A DNA stretch of 64,000 bases from Mycolicibacterium komanii (GTDB lineage: Bacteria; Actinomycetota; Actinomycetes; Mycobacteriales; Mycobacteriaceae). The notes under the pieces are model-generated. The model ran no database searches and was not told the DNA's origin. It saw only the letters and a list, made by a program, of their open reading frames with translations. The stretch covers positions 43,098-107,097 of the forward strand of contig NZ_CVTA01000012.1 in the NCBI RefSeq assembly GCF_001050035.1. Reading direction: 5' to 3'. The position numbers were made by a program, and so were the translations under genes. This document shows, in pieces, positions 51,559 through 61,129 of the stretch (its first letter is position 1; each line of letters starts with the position of its first letter).

Positions 51559-52119
51559 TCACGCACGGGTGGCGAGCGTCAGCTCCATCAACTTCAGCGC
51601 CATCTTGCAGGCGTCGATCCCCGGCGACTGCGGGTTGATCCACCATCCGACGACACCCGCCGCGTCACTGGCCACGCCGCACGCACCGTTGGGGTCGTTC
51701 GGGCGCATGACGATCGATTCGATGCCGGCCACCGAGCGGTTCTCGATCTGATAGTTGAGCTTCTGGGCCACCTCGCGCTCGTTGTCGAGGCTGCCCTGCT
51801 CGAACCAGAACCGGGTGATGTCGACCAGACCCTGTGGGTTGGCCGCCTGCCAGCGGCACACCGCGCCGACGAACGTGCTCTGGATGTCGAGGGGGTCGGC
51901 GCCCACGGTCTCGGCGAGGATGTCCTCGGTCAGCACCTCGCACTCTTTGAGCAGGTTCGGGTACTGCCGTTCGGAGTCCTGATTGCGGGGGCCGCCACCT
52001 CCGGAACCCGACTTGGCCGCGGTGCCCTCCACCGTCTGCGTGCAACCGGTTAGCAGCGACAGCACGGCCAGCACAGCGATGAGGCCGGCACCCAGCCGAC
52101 GAGCGAAGGCGGTTGTCAT
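51559..52119 (-). CDS. lprC: DUF3558 lipoprotein LprC
   Basis: A 186-residue lipoprotein with signal RRLGAGLIAVLAVLSLLTGC (lipobox LTGC). DUF3558 features are LLKECEVLTEDILAETVG, the conserved Cys-Trp in VGAVCRWQ, GIESIVMRPNDPNGACGV and a final SPGIDACKMALKLMEL. The paired cysteines likely form disulfides outside the membrane. The ATG overlaps the lprB stop (ATGA). Order and orientation match Rv1274-Rv1275. Function unknown. Confidence 0.85.
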   Translation of the reverse strand: MTTAFARRLGAGLIAVLAVLSLLTGCTQTVEGTAAKSGSGGGGPRNQDSERQYPNLLKECEVLTEDILAETVGADPLDIQSTFVGAVCRWQAANPQGLVDITRFWFEQGSLDNEREVAQKLNYQIENRSVAGIESIVMRPNDPNGACGVASDAAGVVGWWINPQSPGIDACKMALKLMELTLATRA

Positions 52120-52673
52120 TCGGAATTCACAATCGATTGACGGGTCAGTTCCTTGGCGACGTCACAGGGGTCGGGGAACGGCTTGCTGGCGAAGCTGACC
52201 GACCACTCGATGAAGTCGTCGTCGAACTGGATGCCGATCTCGCACAGGTTCGTGCCCAGGAGCGGGTCGTCGCCGACGGCGATGAAGCCGTCGTGGCCCT
52301 CGATGTTGATGTCCTCGACGGAGGTGCGCGACAGTTCCTCGGTCTTGCGCTCGCGGCCGATGGGGCTGCCGCGGAACCAGCTGAACGAAAAGTGCGGGCC
52401 GAGGATGCTGCCGCCGGTCAACCACTGGCATCCGACCGAGTTCTTGGCGGTGGCCACCAGCCCCGGCACTCGGGTCAGCCTCATGACCTCCGGGTCGCCG
52501 ATGCCACCGCATTCCGGGAAGAACGGGCCGTGCGACGCGTCCGCCGCGGGTGTCGGGTTGTCCTCGGGAACCTGCGGGCCGGTGGGCTCCGAATCCGAAC
52601 ATGCGGCGGACAGCGGGATGACCACGGCGGCCGCGACGGCCAGGCAGCGGGTCATGCGCGTGCTGTGAGTCAC
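52116..52673 (-). CDS. lprB: DUF3558 lipoprotein LprB
   Basis: A 185-residue lipoprotein from the GTG at 52673, giving the length I recall for M. tuberculosis LprB (185). The signal is MTRCLAVAAAVVIPLSAAC (lipobox SAAC). The mature domain shows DUF3558 landmarks: GPFFPECGGIGDPEVMRLT, SVGCQWLTGGS and PLLGTNLCEIGIQFDDDFIEWSVSF. First gene of the lprB-lprC pair, divergent from the ABC exporter genes with 86 bp between starts. Confidence 0.85.
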   Translation of the reverse strand: MTHSTRMTRCLAVAAAVVIPLSAACSDSEPTGPQVPEDNPTPAADASHGPFFPECGGIGDPEVMRLTRVPGLVATAKNSVGCQWLTGGSILGPHFSFSWFRGSPIGRERKTEELSRTSVEDINIEGHDGFIAVGDDPLLGTNLCEIGIQFDDDFIEWSVSFASKPFPDPCDVAKELTRQSIVNSE

Positions 52674-52759
52674 GCCATGCACTGTAGCGGCCGCTCTTGG
52701 GGTCAACCACCGACATGCCGGTTGACCAGCCCATATATCGGATGTGCGACAGTAGCGGG

Positions 52760-54499
52760 ATGTTATGGGCGCTGCTGCGACAGTACGCGCGGCCATACCG
52801 GGCCCTGCTCGCCACCGTCGCCACGCTCCAGTTGGTCAGCACGCTCGCCTCGCTGTACCTGCCGACGGTCAACGCCGCGATCATCGACGACGGCGTCGCG
52901 GCCGGGAACCTGCGCAGGATCGTCGAATTGGGCGGCGTGATGCTCGCCGTCACCGCGCTGCAGGTGGTGTGCGCGGTGGGCGCGGTGTACTTCGGGTCGC
53001 GAGCGGGCATGGGCGTCGGCCGCGACCTGCGGGCGGCGGTGTTCAACCACGTGACCGGGTTCTCCGCCGAGGACACCGCGCGGTTCGGTGCGCCGTCGCT
53101 GCTCACCCGCACCACCAACGATGTGCAGCAGATCCAGCTTCTGGTGCAGCTGACGTGCACGATGCTGGTCACCGCGCCGATCATGTCGATCGGCGGCATC
53201 TTCATGGCCGTGCACCAGGACGCCGGGCTGTCCTGGCTGCTGTTGGTCAGCGTGCCGATCCTGGCCCTGTCCAACTACTGGATCACGCGCCACCTGCTGC
53301 CGATCTTCCGCCGCATGCAGCGCCTCGTCGACGGCTTCAACCGGGTGATGCGCGACCAGCTCTCCGGCCTACGGGTGATCCGCGCATTCGCCAGGGAACC
53401 GTTCGAACGCGCCCGGTTCGCCGAGGCCAACCACGCGCTGGCAGACACCGCGCTCGAAGCCGGCCGGTGGCAGGCGCTGATGCTGCCCACCACAACGCTG
53501 GTGATCAACGTGTCGAGCGTGGCGCTGATCTGGTTCGGCGGGCTGCGCATCGACGCCGGGCAGATGCAGGTCGGCTCGCTGATCGCGTTCCTGGCCTACT
53601 TCATGCAGATCCTGATGGCCGTCCTGCTGGCGACGTTCATCCTCGTCATCATCCCGCGAGCGTCGGTGTGCGCCGAGCGCATCTCGGAGGTGCTGTCGAC
53701 CACACCCCAGATCGTCAGCCCCGAACGACCGGTGCGACCGTCGAGGATCCGCGGCGAGATCCGGCTGGACGCCGCGACATTCTGCTATCCGGGCGCCGAA
53801 CGCCCCGTCCTGCAGGACGTTTCGCTGACTGCGCTCCCCGGTACGACGACCGCGGTGGTCGGCTCCACGGGTTCGGGCAAGTCGACCCTGGTGTCGCTGA
53901 TCTGCCGGATGTACGACCCGACGAGCGGTTCGGTGCAACTCGACGGCGTGGACGTGCGCGACTACGACCCCGAGCAGCTGTGGTCCGTGCTCGGGCTGGT
54001 GCCGCAGCGCGGATACCTGTTCTCGGGCACGGTCGCCGACAACCTCCGGTACGGCAAAGCGGACGCCACCGAGGAACAGATGTGGCAGGCGCTGCGAGTG
54101 GCGGCCGCCGACGATTTCGTGCGCGCGCACGCCGACGGCCTGGACATGCGGGTCGCGCAGGGGGGTGCGAACTTCTCGGGCGGACAGCGCCAGCGGTTGG
54201 CGATCGCGCGCGCGGTGATCCGCAGGCCCGCGGTGTATCTGTTCGACGACGCGTTCTCGGCGCTCGACGTCCACACCGACGCACGCGTGCGCGCCGCACT
54301 GCGGGAGGTGTCTGCGGAGGCGACGGTGATCGTTGTCGCGCAGCGCATCTCGACCGTCATCCAGGCGGATCAGATCGTCGTCATCGACGACGGCCGCATC
54401 GTCGGGATCGGCACCCACGAGACCCTGTTGGCGGACTGCCCGGAGTACGCCGAGTTCGCGGACTCGCAGTCGCTCGCGAGGGTGGGTGACGCGCAGTGA
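52760..54499 (+). CDS. ABC exporter half-transporter, degenerate-site partner (Rv1273c-like)
   Basis: A 579-residue fused membrane-ATPase half-transporter from the ATG at 52760 ([16 protein letters not shown]). Six membrane helices lie in residues 15-300. The NBD has Walker [10 protein letters not shown], signature [13 protein letters not shown] and Walker [13 protein letters not shown]. The residue after the Walker B Asp is Asp rather than the catalytic Glu, as in the weak site of heterodimeric exporters. The stop overlaps the GTG of the second half-transporter, so the two form one exporter. Substrate unknown; drugs or lipids are typical. Confidence 0.9.
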   Translation: MLWALLRQYARPYRALLATVATLQLVSTLASLYLPTVNAAIIDDGVAAGNLRRIVELGGVMLAVTALQVVCAVGAVYFGSRAGMGVGRDLRAAVFNHVTGFSAEDTARFGAPSLLTRTTNDVQQIQLLVQLTCTMLVTAPIMSIGGIFMAVHQDAGLSWLLLVSVPILALSNYWITRHLLPIFRRMQRLVDGFNRVMRDQLSGLRVIRAFAREPFERARFAEANHALADTALEAGRWQALMLPTTTLVINVSSVALIWFGGLRIDAGQMQVGSLIAFLAYFMQILMAVLLATFILVIIPRASVCAERISEVLSTTPQIVSPERPVRPSRIRGEIRLDAATFCYPGAERPVLQDVSLTALPGTTTAVVGSTGSGKSTLVSLICRMYDPTSGSVQLDGVDVRDYDPEQLWSVLGLVPQRGYLFSGTVADNLRYGKADATEEQMWQALRVAAADDFVRAHADGLDMRVAQGGANFSGGQRQRLAIARAVIRRPAVYLFDDAFSALDVHTDARVRAALREVSAEATVIVVAQRISTVIQADQIVVIDDGRIVGIGTHETLLADCPEYAEFADSQSLARVGDAQ

Positions 54500-56400
54500 G
54501 CGGCCCGATGGCCCGGCCGATCCGCGGCATGGTGCAGGCGCCCACCCAGCGCTCGCGCGACTTCACCGGGTCGGCGATCCGGTTGGTCAAGCGGTTGACA
54601 CCCCAGCGCGGTCTGACCGCGGCGGTGATCCTCCTGGGCGTCGGCGGTATCGCGATCAGCGTGATCGGACCGCGAATCCTGGGGCACGCCACCGATCTTC
54701 TGTTCAACGGTGTGGTCGGCCGTCATCTGCCTGCCGGGCTGACCAAGGAACAGGCCATCGACGCCGCCCGCGCCCGCGGCGACAGCACGTTCGCCGATCT
54801 GCTGTCGGGGATGAACGTCGTGCCCGGCCGCGGCGTCGACTTCGGCGCTGTCGGCCGCACCCTGCTGCTCGCGCTGGGCCTGTATCTCGTTGCCGCACTG
54901 CTGGTGTGGTTGCAGGCCAGGCTGCTCAACGTCGCGGTGCAACGAACCATGGAGACGCTGCGCTCCGACGTCGAGGACAAAGTTCACCGAATGCCACTGT
55001 CGTACTTCGACTCCCGCCAACGCGGCGAGGTGCTCAGTCGGGTGACCAACGACGTCGACAACATCCAGCAGTCACTGTCGATGACGATCAGCCAGCTGTT
55101 GACATCGGTGCTGACGGTCCTTTCGGTGCTGGTGATGATGTTGACCATCTCGCCGCTGCTGACGCTGCTGACCGTGGTGACCGTGCCTGCGTCGCTGTGG
55201 GCGACACGGTTGATCGCGCGCCGGTCGCAGCGGCTGTTCGTCGCGCAGTGGGCGAACACCGGCCGGCTCAACGCGCACATCGAGGAGACCTACAGCGGCT
55301 TCACCGTCGTCAAGACCTTCGGTCACCGCGTCGCGGCCCAGGAGCGGTTCCGCGAGTGCAATGACGCCGTCTACAACTCCGCCTTCGGTGCTCAGTTCTT
55401 CTCCGGGCTCGTCGGGCCCGCCACCACGTTCATCGGCAACCTCAGCTATGTCGCGGTGGCCGTCGTGGGCGGGTTGCAGGTGGCGACCGGCCAGATCACG
55501 CTCGGCAGCATTCAGGCGTTCATCCAGTACGTCCGCCAGTTCAACCAGCCGCTCACGCAAGTGGCCGGCATGTACAACACCTTGCAGTCCGGTGTGGCCA
55601 GCGCGGAGCGGGTCTTCGACCTGCTCGACGCGGAGGAGGAGACGCCCGATCCTCCGGCGCAGCTGACGATTCCAGTAGGGCAGGCGGGCCGGGTCGAGTT
55701 CGAGAACGTCACGTTCGGCTACCACCCGGAGACTCCGGTGATCCGCGATCTCTCGCTGATCGCCGAACCCGGCAGCACAATCGCGATCGTCGGGCCGACG
55801 GGCGCGGGCAAGACCACGCTGGTGAATCTGCTGATGCGGTTCTACGACGTAGACTCCGGCCGGATTCTGGTTGACGGCGTCGACATCTCGACGGTCAGCC
55901 GGGATTCGCTGCGGTCCCGGATCGGGATGGTGCTGCAGGACACCTGGCTGTTCGGCGGCACCATCTTCGAGAACATCGCCTACGGCAGGCCCGACGCCTC
56001 GGAGGACGAGGTGATCGCGGCGGCCAAAGCCGCGTACGTCGACCGGTTCGTGCACATGCTGCCCGACGGCTACCAGACTCGCGTCAGCGACGACGGCGGC
56101 ACCATCAGCGCCGGCGAGAAGCAGCTCATCACGATCGCGCGCGCGGTGCTGGCCAAGCCCGGCCTGCTGGTCCTCGACGAGGCGACCAGCTCGGTGGACA
56201 CCCGAACCGAGCTGCTGATCCAGCAGGCCATGGCCGAGTTGCGCCGGGATCGAACGAGTTTCATCATCGCCCACCGGCTGTCGACCATCCGCGATGCCGA
56301 CCTCATCGTGGTGCTGGACGAGGGCCGCATCGTCGAACGCGGTACCCACAGCGAGCTTCTCGCTAAGCGTGGCGCTTATTGGTCCATGACGCAGGCCTGA
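54496..56400 (+). CDS. ABC exporter half-transporter, active-site partner (Rv1272c-like)
   Basis: A 634-residue half-transporter from the GTG at 54496. An N-terminal extension (residues 1-35) precedes the first helix. A periplasmic insert (about 75-115, [26 protein letters not shown]) lies between helices 1 and 2. The NBD has Walker [10 protein letters not shown] and Walker [13 protein letters not shown] with the normal catalytic Glu. The signature is altered to ISAGEKQ, as in the complementary half of asymmetric pairs. Partner of the gene upstream. Confidence 0.9.
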   Translation: MSGPMARPIRGMVQAPTQRSRDFTGSAIRLVKRLTPQRGLTAAVILLGVGGIAISVIGPRILGHATDLLFNGVVGRHLPAGLTKEQAIDAARARGDSTFADLLSGMNVVPGRGVDFGAVGRTLLLALGLYLVAALLVWLQARLLNVAVQRTMETLRSDVEDKVHRMPLSYFDSRQRGEVLSRVTNDVDNIQQSLSMTISQLLTSVLTVLSVLVMMLTISPLLTLLTVVTVPASLWATRLIARRSQRLFVAQWANTGRLNAHIEETYSGFTVVKTFGHRVAAQERFRECNDAVYNSAFGAQFFSGLVGPATTFIGNLSYVAVAVVGGLQVATGQITLGSIQAFIQYVRQFNQPLTQVAGMYNTLQSGVASAERVFDLLDAEEETPDPPAQLTIPVGQAGRVEFENVTFGYHPETPVIRDLSLIAEPGSTIAIVGPTGAGKTTLVNLLMRFYDVDSGRILVDGVDISTVSRDSLRSRIGMVLQDTWLFGGTIFENIAYGRPDASEDEVIAAAKAAYVDRFVHMLPDGYQTRVSDDGGTISAGEKQLITIARAVLAKPGLLVLDEATSSVDTRTELLIQQAMAELRRDRTSFIIAHRLSTIRDADLIVVLDEGRIVERGTHSELLAKRGAYWSMTQA

Positions 56401-56419
56401 GCGCCGTACGCTCGAGACG

Positions 56420-58597
56420 ATGAGCGAGACGGTCTATACGTTCTGCCGGATCTGCCTGGCCTCGTGCGGCCTCGAGGTGACGGTCGAGGACAACCACGTC
56501 ACGAAGATCGCCGCCGACAAGCAGAATCCGCACAGCTGGCAGGACTTCTGCGCCAAGGGCCGCACCGCACATCGCCTCGTCGAACATCCGCGCCGGATCC
56601 TCAACCCCATGCGCCGCGTCGGCGACACCTATGTCGAGGCCACCTGGGACGAAGCCATCGCCGACATCGCCGCGAGGATGAACGCCGCGATCGAGGCCGA
56701 CGGGCCCGACGCCGTGGGGGTCTACTACGGAAATCCCGCGGGCTTCTCCTCGTCGAACGTCATCTTCATGAACGGCTGGCTGGACGCGATCGGAACCCAG
56801 AACCGCTACGCCGTGGGCTCGGTCGACCAGAACGCGATGCACGTCGTCGCGGACGCGATGTACGGCTCGATCCTGATGGCGCCGGTTTCGGACGTCGACA
56901 ACTGCGACTATTTCCTGCTCGTCGGCACCAATCCCGCAGTGAGCGCATGGAATTGGCTGGAGACGGTGCCCAATGGCTGGCGCCGCGCCTTGGCGCGCCA
57001 ACAACAGGGCGCGACGATCGTGGTCGTCGACCCGCTGCGCACCGAATCCGCGGAGAAGGCCGACGTGCACCTCGCAGTGCGCCCCGGCCAGGATTGGGCG
57101 CTGCTGCTGGCGATGGTCAAGGTGATCCTCGACGAGGGCCTCGAACACCGCCGGGACTGCACCGAACTGGCCACCGGCGTGAACGATATCCGCGCCCTGG
57201 TCGCCGCGGCCGATCTGGGCGACCTCGCCGCCCGCTGCGACATCAACCGTGACCGCATCGAGCGGGTGGCCCGCGATTTCGCCGCGGCGCGCGGGGCCAT
57301 GGTGATGACCCGAACGGGGGTGTCGCTTCATCTGGCGGGCACGGTCGCCGAATGGCTGGGCCATGTGCTCAACGTGATCACCGGCCGTATGGACCGCCCC
57401 GGAGGACGCCGTTTCGAACCGGGGTACGTCGACGCCATCCGGATGTCGTCGATGGTCAAGGCCAAACCGCACTTCAGCCGACTGCTGGGCCGCGAAATGG
57501 TCGCGGGCGCACACGCACTCAGCGAGTTGCCCGACGAGATCACGACGCCGGGCCGCGGCCAAGTTCGCGCGATGCTGATCAATTGCGGCAACCCCGTCGT
57601 CTCCGGACCCGACGGCGACAAGCTGGACCGCGCGCTCGCCGACCTGGATCTGCTCGTCGCGATCGACTTCGTCCAGCGGGAGAGCCACCGTCACGCGCAC
57701 TGGCTGCTGCCCGCCGCCCACTGGCTGGAGCGCAACGACCTGCTGGCGTTCACCAGCAACATGCACGACGAGCCGTACCTGCAATACGGCGCCAAGGTCG
57801 TCGAGCCGCCGCCCGGTGTGCGCCAGGAATGGCGGATCTTCACCGACCTCGCGCTCGCGATGCGTCGACCGTTGTTCGGCGCCAAGGGCCTCAACGGGTT
57901 CATCAAGGCGACGCGGGCGGCGGCACGCGCGACGCGCAGGCCGGCCCTGGAGTTCGGTCCTCACTGGATCGACCGTCTGGTCGTGGCGACCTCGCGAAAG
58001 GTCAACGGCCACAAGATCAAATGGCGCGACGTCATATCGCATCCGCATGGCTGGGTGTTGGGCCCGCGTGAGTTCGGGCATTTCCGCGATGCGCTGAGAA
58101 CCCACGACAAGAAGGTGCACGCCGCGCCACCGGAGTTCGTCGCGCGCGCCCGCGAGCTGCTCGCCGAACCGCGCCCCGCGGCGCCGGTCGGCTATCCGTT
58201 CCAGCTGGCCAACCGCAGGCGACGGCACTCGATGAACTCGTGGCTCAACGAGTTACCGGGCCTGCATCCCGCGGGTAAGGGCAACGACGTGGTCATCCAT
58301 CCGAAAGACGCCGCCGACCTCGGGGTGAGCGACGGTGATGTCGTCAGGGTCTTCTCGCCGGTCGGCTCCATCGAGTTGAAGGCCGTGGTGAACGACAGGC
58401 CGCGGGAAGGCGTGATCATCGTCGACCATGGCTGGGGCTCACGGATTTTCGATCCCCAGGGCCGGGGTGAGCCGGTCTCCTACGGCGTCAACCGCAACCT
58501 GCTGGTCGAGGGCGCACCGGTGGACCCGCTGTCGCAGACGTCAGCGTTGAGTTCGCAATACGTCGGGGTGGAACGGGTTTCCTGCTCGAACGACTAG
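56420..58597 (+). CDS. molybdopterin oxidoreductase (formate dehydrogenase/BisC-like)
   Basis: A 725-residue catalytic subunit of the DMSO reductase superfamily. An N-terminal [4Fe-4S] site is complete: C9-x2-C12-x3-C16...C44 (FCRICLASC, DFCAKGR). Bis-MGD-binding stretches include LLVGTNPAVSAWNW, VVVDPLRTESAEKADVHLAVRPG and the C-terminal VIHPKDAADLGVSDGDVVRVFSPVG. At the expected metal-ligand position (GTQNRYAVGSVDQNAMH) there is no Cys or SeCys; Ser or Asp is the candidate. No electron-transfer or membrane subunit is adjacent and there is no Tat signal, so it is cytoplasmic. Substrate unknown. Confidence 0.85.
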   Translation: MSETVYTFCRICLASCGLEVTVEDNHVTKIAADKQNPHSWQDFCAKGRTAHRLVEHPRRILNPMRRVGDTYVEATWDEAIADIAARMNAAIEADGPDAVGVYYGNPAGFSSSNVIFMNGWLDAIGTQNRYAVGSVDQNAMHVVADAMYGSILMAPVSDVDNCDYFLLVGTNPAVSAWNWLETVPNGWRRALARQQQGATIVVVDPLRTESAEKADVHLAVRPGQDWALLLAMVKVILDEGLEHRRDCTELATGVNDIRALVAAADLGDLAARCDINRDRIERVARDFAAARGAMVMTRTGVSLHLAGTVAEWLGHVLNVITGRMDRPGGRRFEPGYVDAIRMSSMVKAKPHFSRLLGREMVAGAHALSELPDEITTPGRGQVRAMLINCGNPVVSGPDGDKLDRALADLDLLVAIDFVQRESHRHAHWLLPAAHWLERNDLLAFTSNMHDEPYLQYGAKVVEPPPGVRQEWRIFTDLALAMRRPLFGAKGLNGFIKATRAAARATRRPALEFGPHWIDRLVVATSRKVNGHKIKWRDVISHPHGWVLGPREFGHFRDALRTHDKKVHAAPPEFVARARELLAEPRPAAPVGYPFQLANRRRRHSMNSWLNELPGLHPAGKGNDVVIHPKDAADLGVSDGDVVRVFSPVGSIELKAVVNDRPREGVIIVDHGWGSRIFDPQGRGEPVSYGVNRNLLVEGAPVDPLSQTSALSSQYVGVERVSCSND

Positions 58598-59160
58598 AGG
58601 TTCGGCCCCTCGGCGCGTAATTCATCGACGTTGCGCATCGCGTCGCGCAGTTTGCTCAGCCACTCGTCGGCGTGCTCACCGACCAGACGCACCGACCACG
58701 CCAGGGCATCCGAACGCGACCGCGCCACGCCCGCGTCGACGAGAGTATCGAGCACCTGGCGCTCGGGCTGACGCAGCCTGGTCATCACCGGAACGGCCAT
58801 GTTGGTGAACATGATTCGCTCGTGATTGTCGGCGCCGGGCTCCCCGATTTCGATGCCCCACGCGACCTTGCGGCCGTACCGCGCTTCGGCCTCGTCCGCG
58901 ATGCGCATGCGTTCGGACCTGGTCTCTTCACGGAACCGCGCGGCGCGTCCGGACGCGCGCGCCTCGCTTTCGCCGGCCTCGGCCTCCGGCAGCCGGCCGA
59001 TCACGGTGATCTCCTCACGGTCGACCACCACCGTCGGGTCCGCGGCGAACCAGCTTTCGGGAAGCCGGCCGGCGAACCAGTCGGCGGCGTCGCCCGCGTC
59101 GGGCTGCTGTGCCTGTTGCCAGCCGCCCTGACGGCGCCGGCCATGGATATTGTGTCGCAT
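58594..59160 (-). CDS. conserved hypothetical actinobacterial protein
   Basis: A 188-residue protein. Residues 20-60 hold a Trp-rich start (DAADWFAGRLPESWF) and TVVVDREEITVIGRLPE. A long charged helix follows (EAGESEARASGRAARFREETRSERMRIADEAEARYG). The C-terminal 60 residues (TRLRQPERQVLDTLVDAGVARSRSDALAWSVRLV) resemble a ribbon-helix-helix-like or SARS-type dimer helix pair. No enzyme motif. It converges with the molybdopterin gene by 4 bp. A palindrome at 59178-59191 lies just before its start. Confidence 0.65.
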   Translation of the reverse strand: MRHNIHGRRRQGGWQQAQQPDAGDAADWFAGRLPESWFAADPTVVVDREEITVIGRLPEAEAGESEARASGRAARFREETRSERMRIADEAEARYGRKVAWGIEIGEPGADNHERIMFTNMAVPVMTRLRQPERQVLDTLVDAGVARSRSDALAWSVRLVGEHADEWLSKLRDAMRNVDELRAEGPNL

Positions 59161-59177
59161 GATTACATGCTTACACC

Positions 59178-59191
59178 GTTACAGCCGTAAC
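59178..59191. promoter_or_regulatory. palindrome upstream of the 58594 gene
   Basis: GTTACAGCCGTAAC is a perfect GTTAC-n4-GTAAC dyad, 18 bp before the ATG at 59160. Further TTAC units at 59163 and 59171 are spaced 8 bp apart from it. Placement suggests an operator, possibly for the protein's own helix-rich DNA-binding-like domain. Confidence 0.4.
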
Positions 59192-59197
59192 AACCAG

Positions 59198-59218
59198 GCG
59201 TTCGCCGTGGGCGAACGC
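59198..59218 (-). terminator. hairpin terminator after the 59244 gene
   Basis: GCGTTCGCC-gtg-GGCGAACGC forms a perfect 9-bp stem with a 3-nt loop, 25 bp past the stop of the minus-strand gene ending at 59244. No U tract, as is usual here. Confidence 0.6.
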
Positions 59219-59243
59219 TCCAGGTCAGGCCGGATGACGACGG

Positions 59244-59447
59244 CTAGCCGCGCTTGCGCAGCAATACGGCGCCGCCGCCGACGACAGCGCCGATCAACAG
59301 CAGGACGGCCAGCGTCGGGCTGACCAACCACCACACCAGGGCGACGGCGATGAGCGCGGGTGAGGCGACGAAGAGCACCATGCCCGGGTGCTGCTTGATG
59401 ACCGCCAAGGCGCTCTGCGCGCGTACCCGGTCGATTTCCTTTGCCAT
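59244..59447 (-). CDS. small two-helix membrane protein
   Basis: A 67-residue protein. A basic N-terminal helix (MAKEIDRVRAQSALAVIKQHPG) precedes two membrane segments (MVLFVASPALIAVALVWWLV, LAVLLLIGAVVGGGAVLL) and a final RKRG. No family recognised; such small envelope proteins are common in mycobacteria. Divergent from the AIM24 gene, monocistronic given the hairpin downstream. Confidence 0.65.
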   Translation of the reverse strand: MAKEIDRVRAQSALAVIKQHPGMVLFVASPALIAVALVWWLVSPTLAVLLLIGAVVGGGAVLLRKRG

Positions 59448-59542
59448 AGCCCAAGAATGCCAGCCGACGACGGATCAGGCGTCGGTGAACCAGTCCGAAA
59501 AGTCCCCCACCGCGCGACCGTCGCCCGGTTAGTTTGTAGCGC

Positions 59543-60424
59543 ATGACAGCACCGAACAACGGAAGCTGGCGGCCCGATCCCGAGGGTCGCTACGAGTACC
59601 GCTGGTGGGACGGCCGGCAGTGGACCGACCAGGTTTCGCATCAGGGGCAGGTGGGCCGAGCACCGCTGACGTCACTCGGCGGACCTCCGCAAGCACCCCA
59701 GCCTCCCCCGCAGCAGACGGCGCCTCCGCAGGCCATGGCGGTCGGCGACGGGTTCGGAGGGATCAGCGGCGATCTGGTCGACGGCCGGTTCAGCGAGAAA
59801 GAGGCCAAGACGATCGCCAACCAGAACACGAAGATGTTGCGTGTGCGCCTCGGCGAACCGTTCATGGCGCGGCAGGGGTCGATGGTGGCTTACCAGGGCA
59901 ACGTCGATTTCGCATTCGAGGGTGGCGGCGCCTCGAAATTCATCAAGAAGGCGCTGACGGGCGAGGGGCTGCCCCTGATGCGGGTTCAGGGCCAAGGCGA
60001 CGTCTTCCTCGCCGAGCGGGCGTACGACGTGCATCTGCTGTCCCTGGACAACTCCGGGTTGTCGATCAGCGGGAAGAACGTCCTGGCGTTCTCGTCGAGC
60101 CTGAACTGGAACATCGAACGGGTGCGCGGCGGCAGCATCGCGACAGGCGGCCTGTTCAACACGACGTTGCGCGGAACCGGATGGGTGGCGCTGACGACGG
60201 ACGGCCCGCCGGTGGTGCTCAACGCCAGTGAGGCGCCGACGTTTGCCGACACCAACGCGGTGGTCGCATGGTCGGCGAATCTGCAGACCCAGCTCAAGAC
60301 CAGCTTCAAGGCCGGCGCGCTGATCGGGCGTGGGTCCGGCGAGGCGATTCAGGTCGCGTTCCACGGGCAGGGCTTCGTGATCGTCCAGCCGTCCGAGGGC
60401 GTGCCGCACGTCGCGACCGCCTAG
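59543..60424 (+). CDS. AIM24-family protein with N-terminal DUF2510
   Basis: A 293-residue protein. Residues 6-30 (GSWRPDPEGRYEYRWWDGRQWTD) are a DUF2510 motif, a short Trp-rich unit common on actinobacterial membrane-associated proteins. A Gln/Pro-rich linker follows. Residues about 90-290 are an AIM24/TerD-adjacent beta-helix domain: LRVRLGEPFMARQGSMVAYQGNVDF, GQGDVFLAERAYDVHLL, and a C-terminal GSGEAIQVAFHGQGFVIVQPSE. Function of the family is unclear (membrane organisation has been suggested). It converges with dtd. Confidence 0.8.
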   Translation: MTAPNNGSWRPDPEGRYEYRWWDGRQWTDQVSHQGQVGRAPLTSLGGPPQAPQPPPQQTAPPQAMAVGDGFGGISGDLVDGRFSEKEAKTIANQNTKMLRVRLGEPFMARQGSMVAYQGNVDFAFEGGGASKFIKKALTGEGLPLMRVQGQGDVFLAERAYDVHLLSLDNSGLSISGKNVLAFSSSLNWNIERVRGGSIATGGLFNTTLRGTGWVALTTDGPPVVLNASEAPTFADTNAVVAWSANLQTQLKTSFKAGALIGRGSGEAIQVAFHGQGFVIVQPSEGVPHVATA

Positions 60425-60856
60425 TCACAGCTCGAGCAGCACCGTCACCGGCCCGTCGTTGACGAGCTCGACCTGCATGTGAGCGCCGAAGACACCGGTC
60501 TGCACGGTCGCACCGAGATCGCGCAACGCATCGGCGAACGCGGTGACGAGCGGCTCGGCGGTCGCGCGCGGCGCGGCAGCGTTCCATGCCGGCCGCCTGC
60601 CCTTCGCGGTGTTCGCGTACAGCGTGAACTGGCTGACGACCAGGATCGGCGCCGAGACGTCCGATGCCGACTTCTCGTCGTCGAGAATCCTGAGCTGCCA
60701 GAGCTTTTCGGCCATCCGCCGAGCCTTGGCCGCGTCGTCGTCATGCGTCACGCCAACGAGCGCGAGCAGACCCTGACCGTCGGGCCGGATCTCCCCGACG
60801 ACCTCGCCGTCCACCGTGACGGCAGCCGAAGTGACCCGTTGGGCGAGAACACGCAT
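60425..60856 (-). CDS. dtd: D-aminoacyl-tRNA deacylase
   Basis: A 143-residue protein from the ATG at 60856 ([17 protein letters not shown]), the usual family length. The two catalytic signatures are present: [21 protein letters not shown] and the C-terminal Gly-cisPro motif [11 protein letters not shown]. It removes D-amino acids, and glycine mischarged on tRNA-Ala, from tRNA through an RNA-based mechanism in a dimer. Divergent from copZ across the CsoR-like box. Confidence 0.9.
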   Translation of the reverse strand: MRVLAQRVTSAAVTVDGEVVGEIRPDGQGLLALVGVTHDDDAAKARRMAEKLWQLRILDDEKSASDVSAPILVVSQFTLYANTAKGRRPAWNAAAPRATAEPLVTAFADALRDLGATVQTGVFGAHMQVELVNDGPVTVLLEL

Positions 60857-60888
60857 GCTCGCAGATGCTGCCATGGCCACCCGATTGA

Positions 60889-60905
60889 ATACCCCTAGGG
60901 GGTAT
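60889..60905. promoter_or_regulatory. CsoR-type copper operator
   Basis: ATACCCCTAGGGGGTAT is a near-perfect palindrome of the form TACCCC-n-GGGGTA, the core recognised by copper-sensing CsoR repressors. It ends 17 bp before the copZ ATG, overlapping the likely promoter. CsoR releases DNA when it binds Cu(I). No csoR gene is in the window. Confidence 0.8.
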
Positions 60906-60922
60906 TGGGTACTCTGGTGGAC

Positions 60923-61129
60923 ATGGCTACCACCACAGTCACCGTCACAGGAATGACCTGCGGACACTGCGCCGCATCGGTGCGCGATGAGCTCGGCGAG
61001 ATCCCGGGCGTACAGGCGGTCGACGTAGACGTCGCCAGCGGCGCCGTGACGATCGACAGTGTCGCACCCGTCGAAGCCGACGCGATCAGGAGCGCCGTGG
61101 AGGAGGCGGGCTACCGCCTGGCCAGCTGA
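60923..61129 (+). CDS. copZ: copper chaperone, HMA domain
   Basis: A 68-residue single heavy-metal-associated domain from the ATG at 60923 (a TTG at 60905 would fall within the operator). The metal site GMTCGHC is at residues 10-16. It continues [25 protein letters not shown] and EEAGYRLAS, the ferredoxin-like fold. It binds Cu(I) and hands it to the ATPase. Its stop overlaps the copA ATG by one base (TGATG). Confidence 0.9.
   Translation: MATTTVTVTGMTCGHCAASVRDELGEIPGVQAVDVDVASGAVTIDSVAPVEADAIRSAVEEAGYRLAS

Noticed and set aside
56363..58228. A 621-codon minus-strand open frame
   Set aside because: It is antisense to the molybdopterin oxidoreductase, with no recognisable motif.
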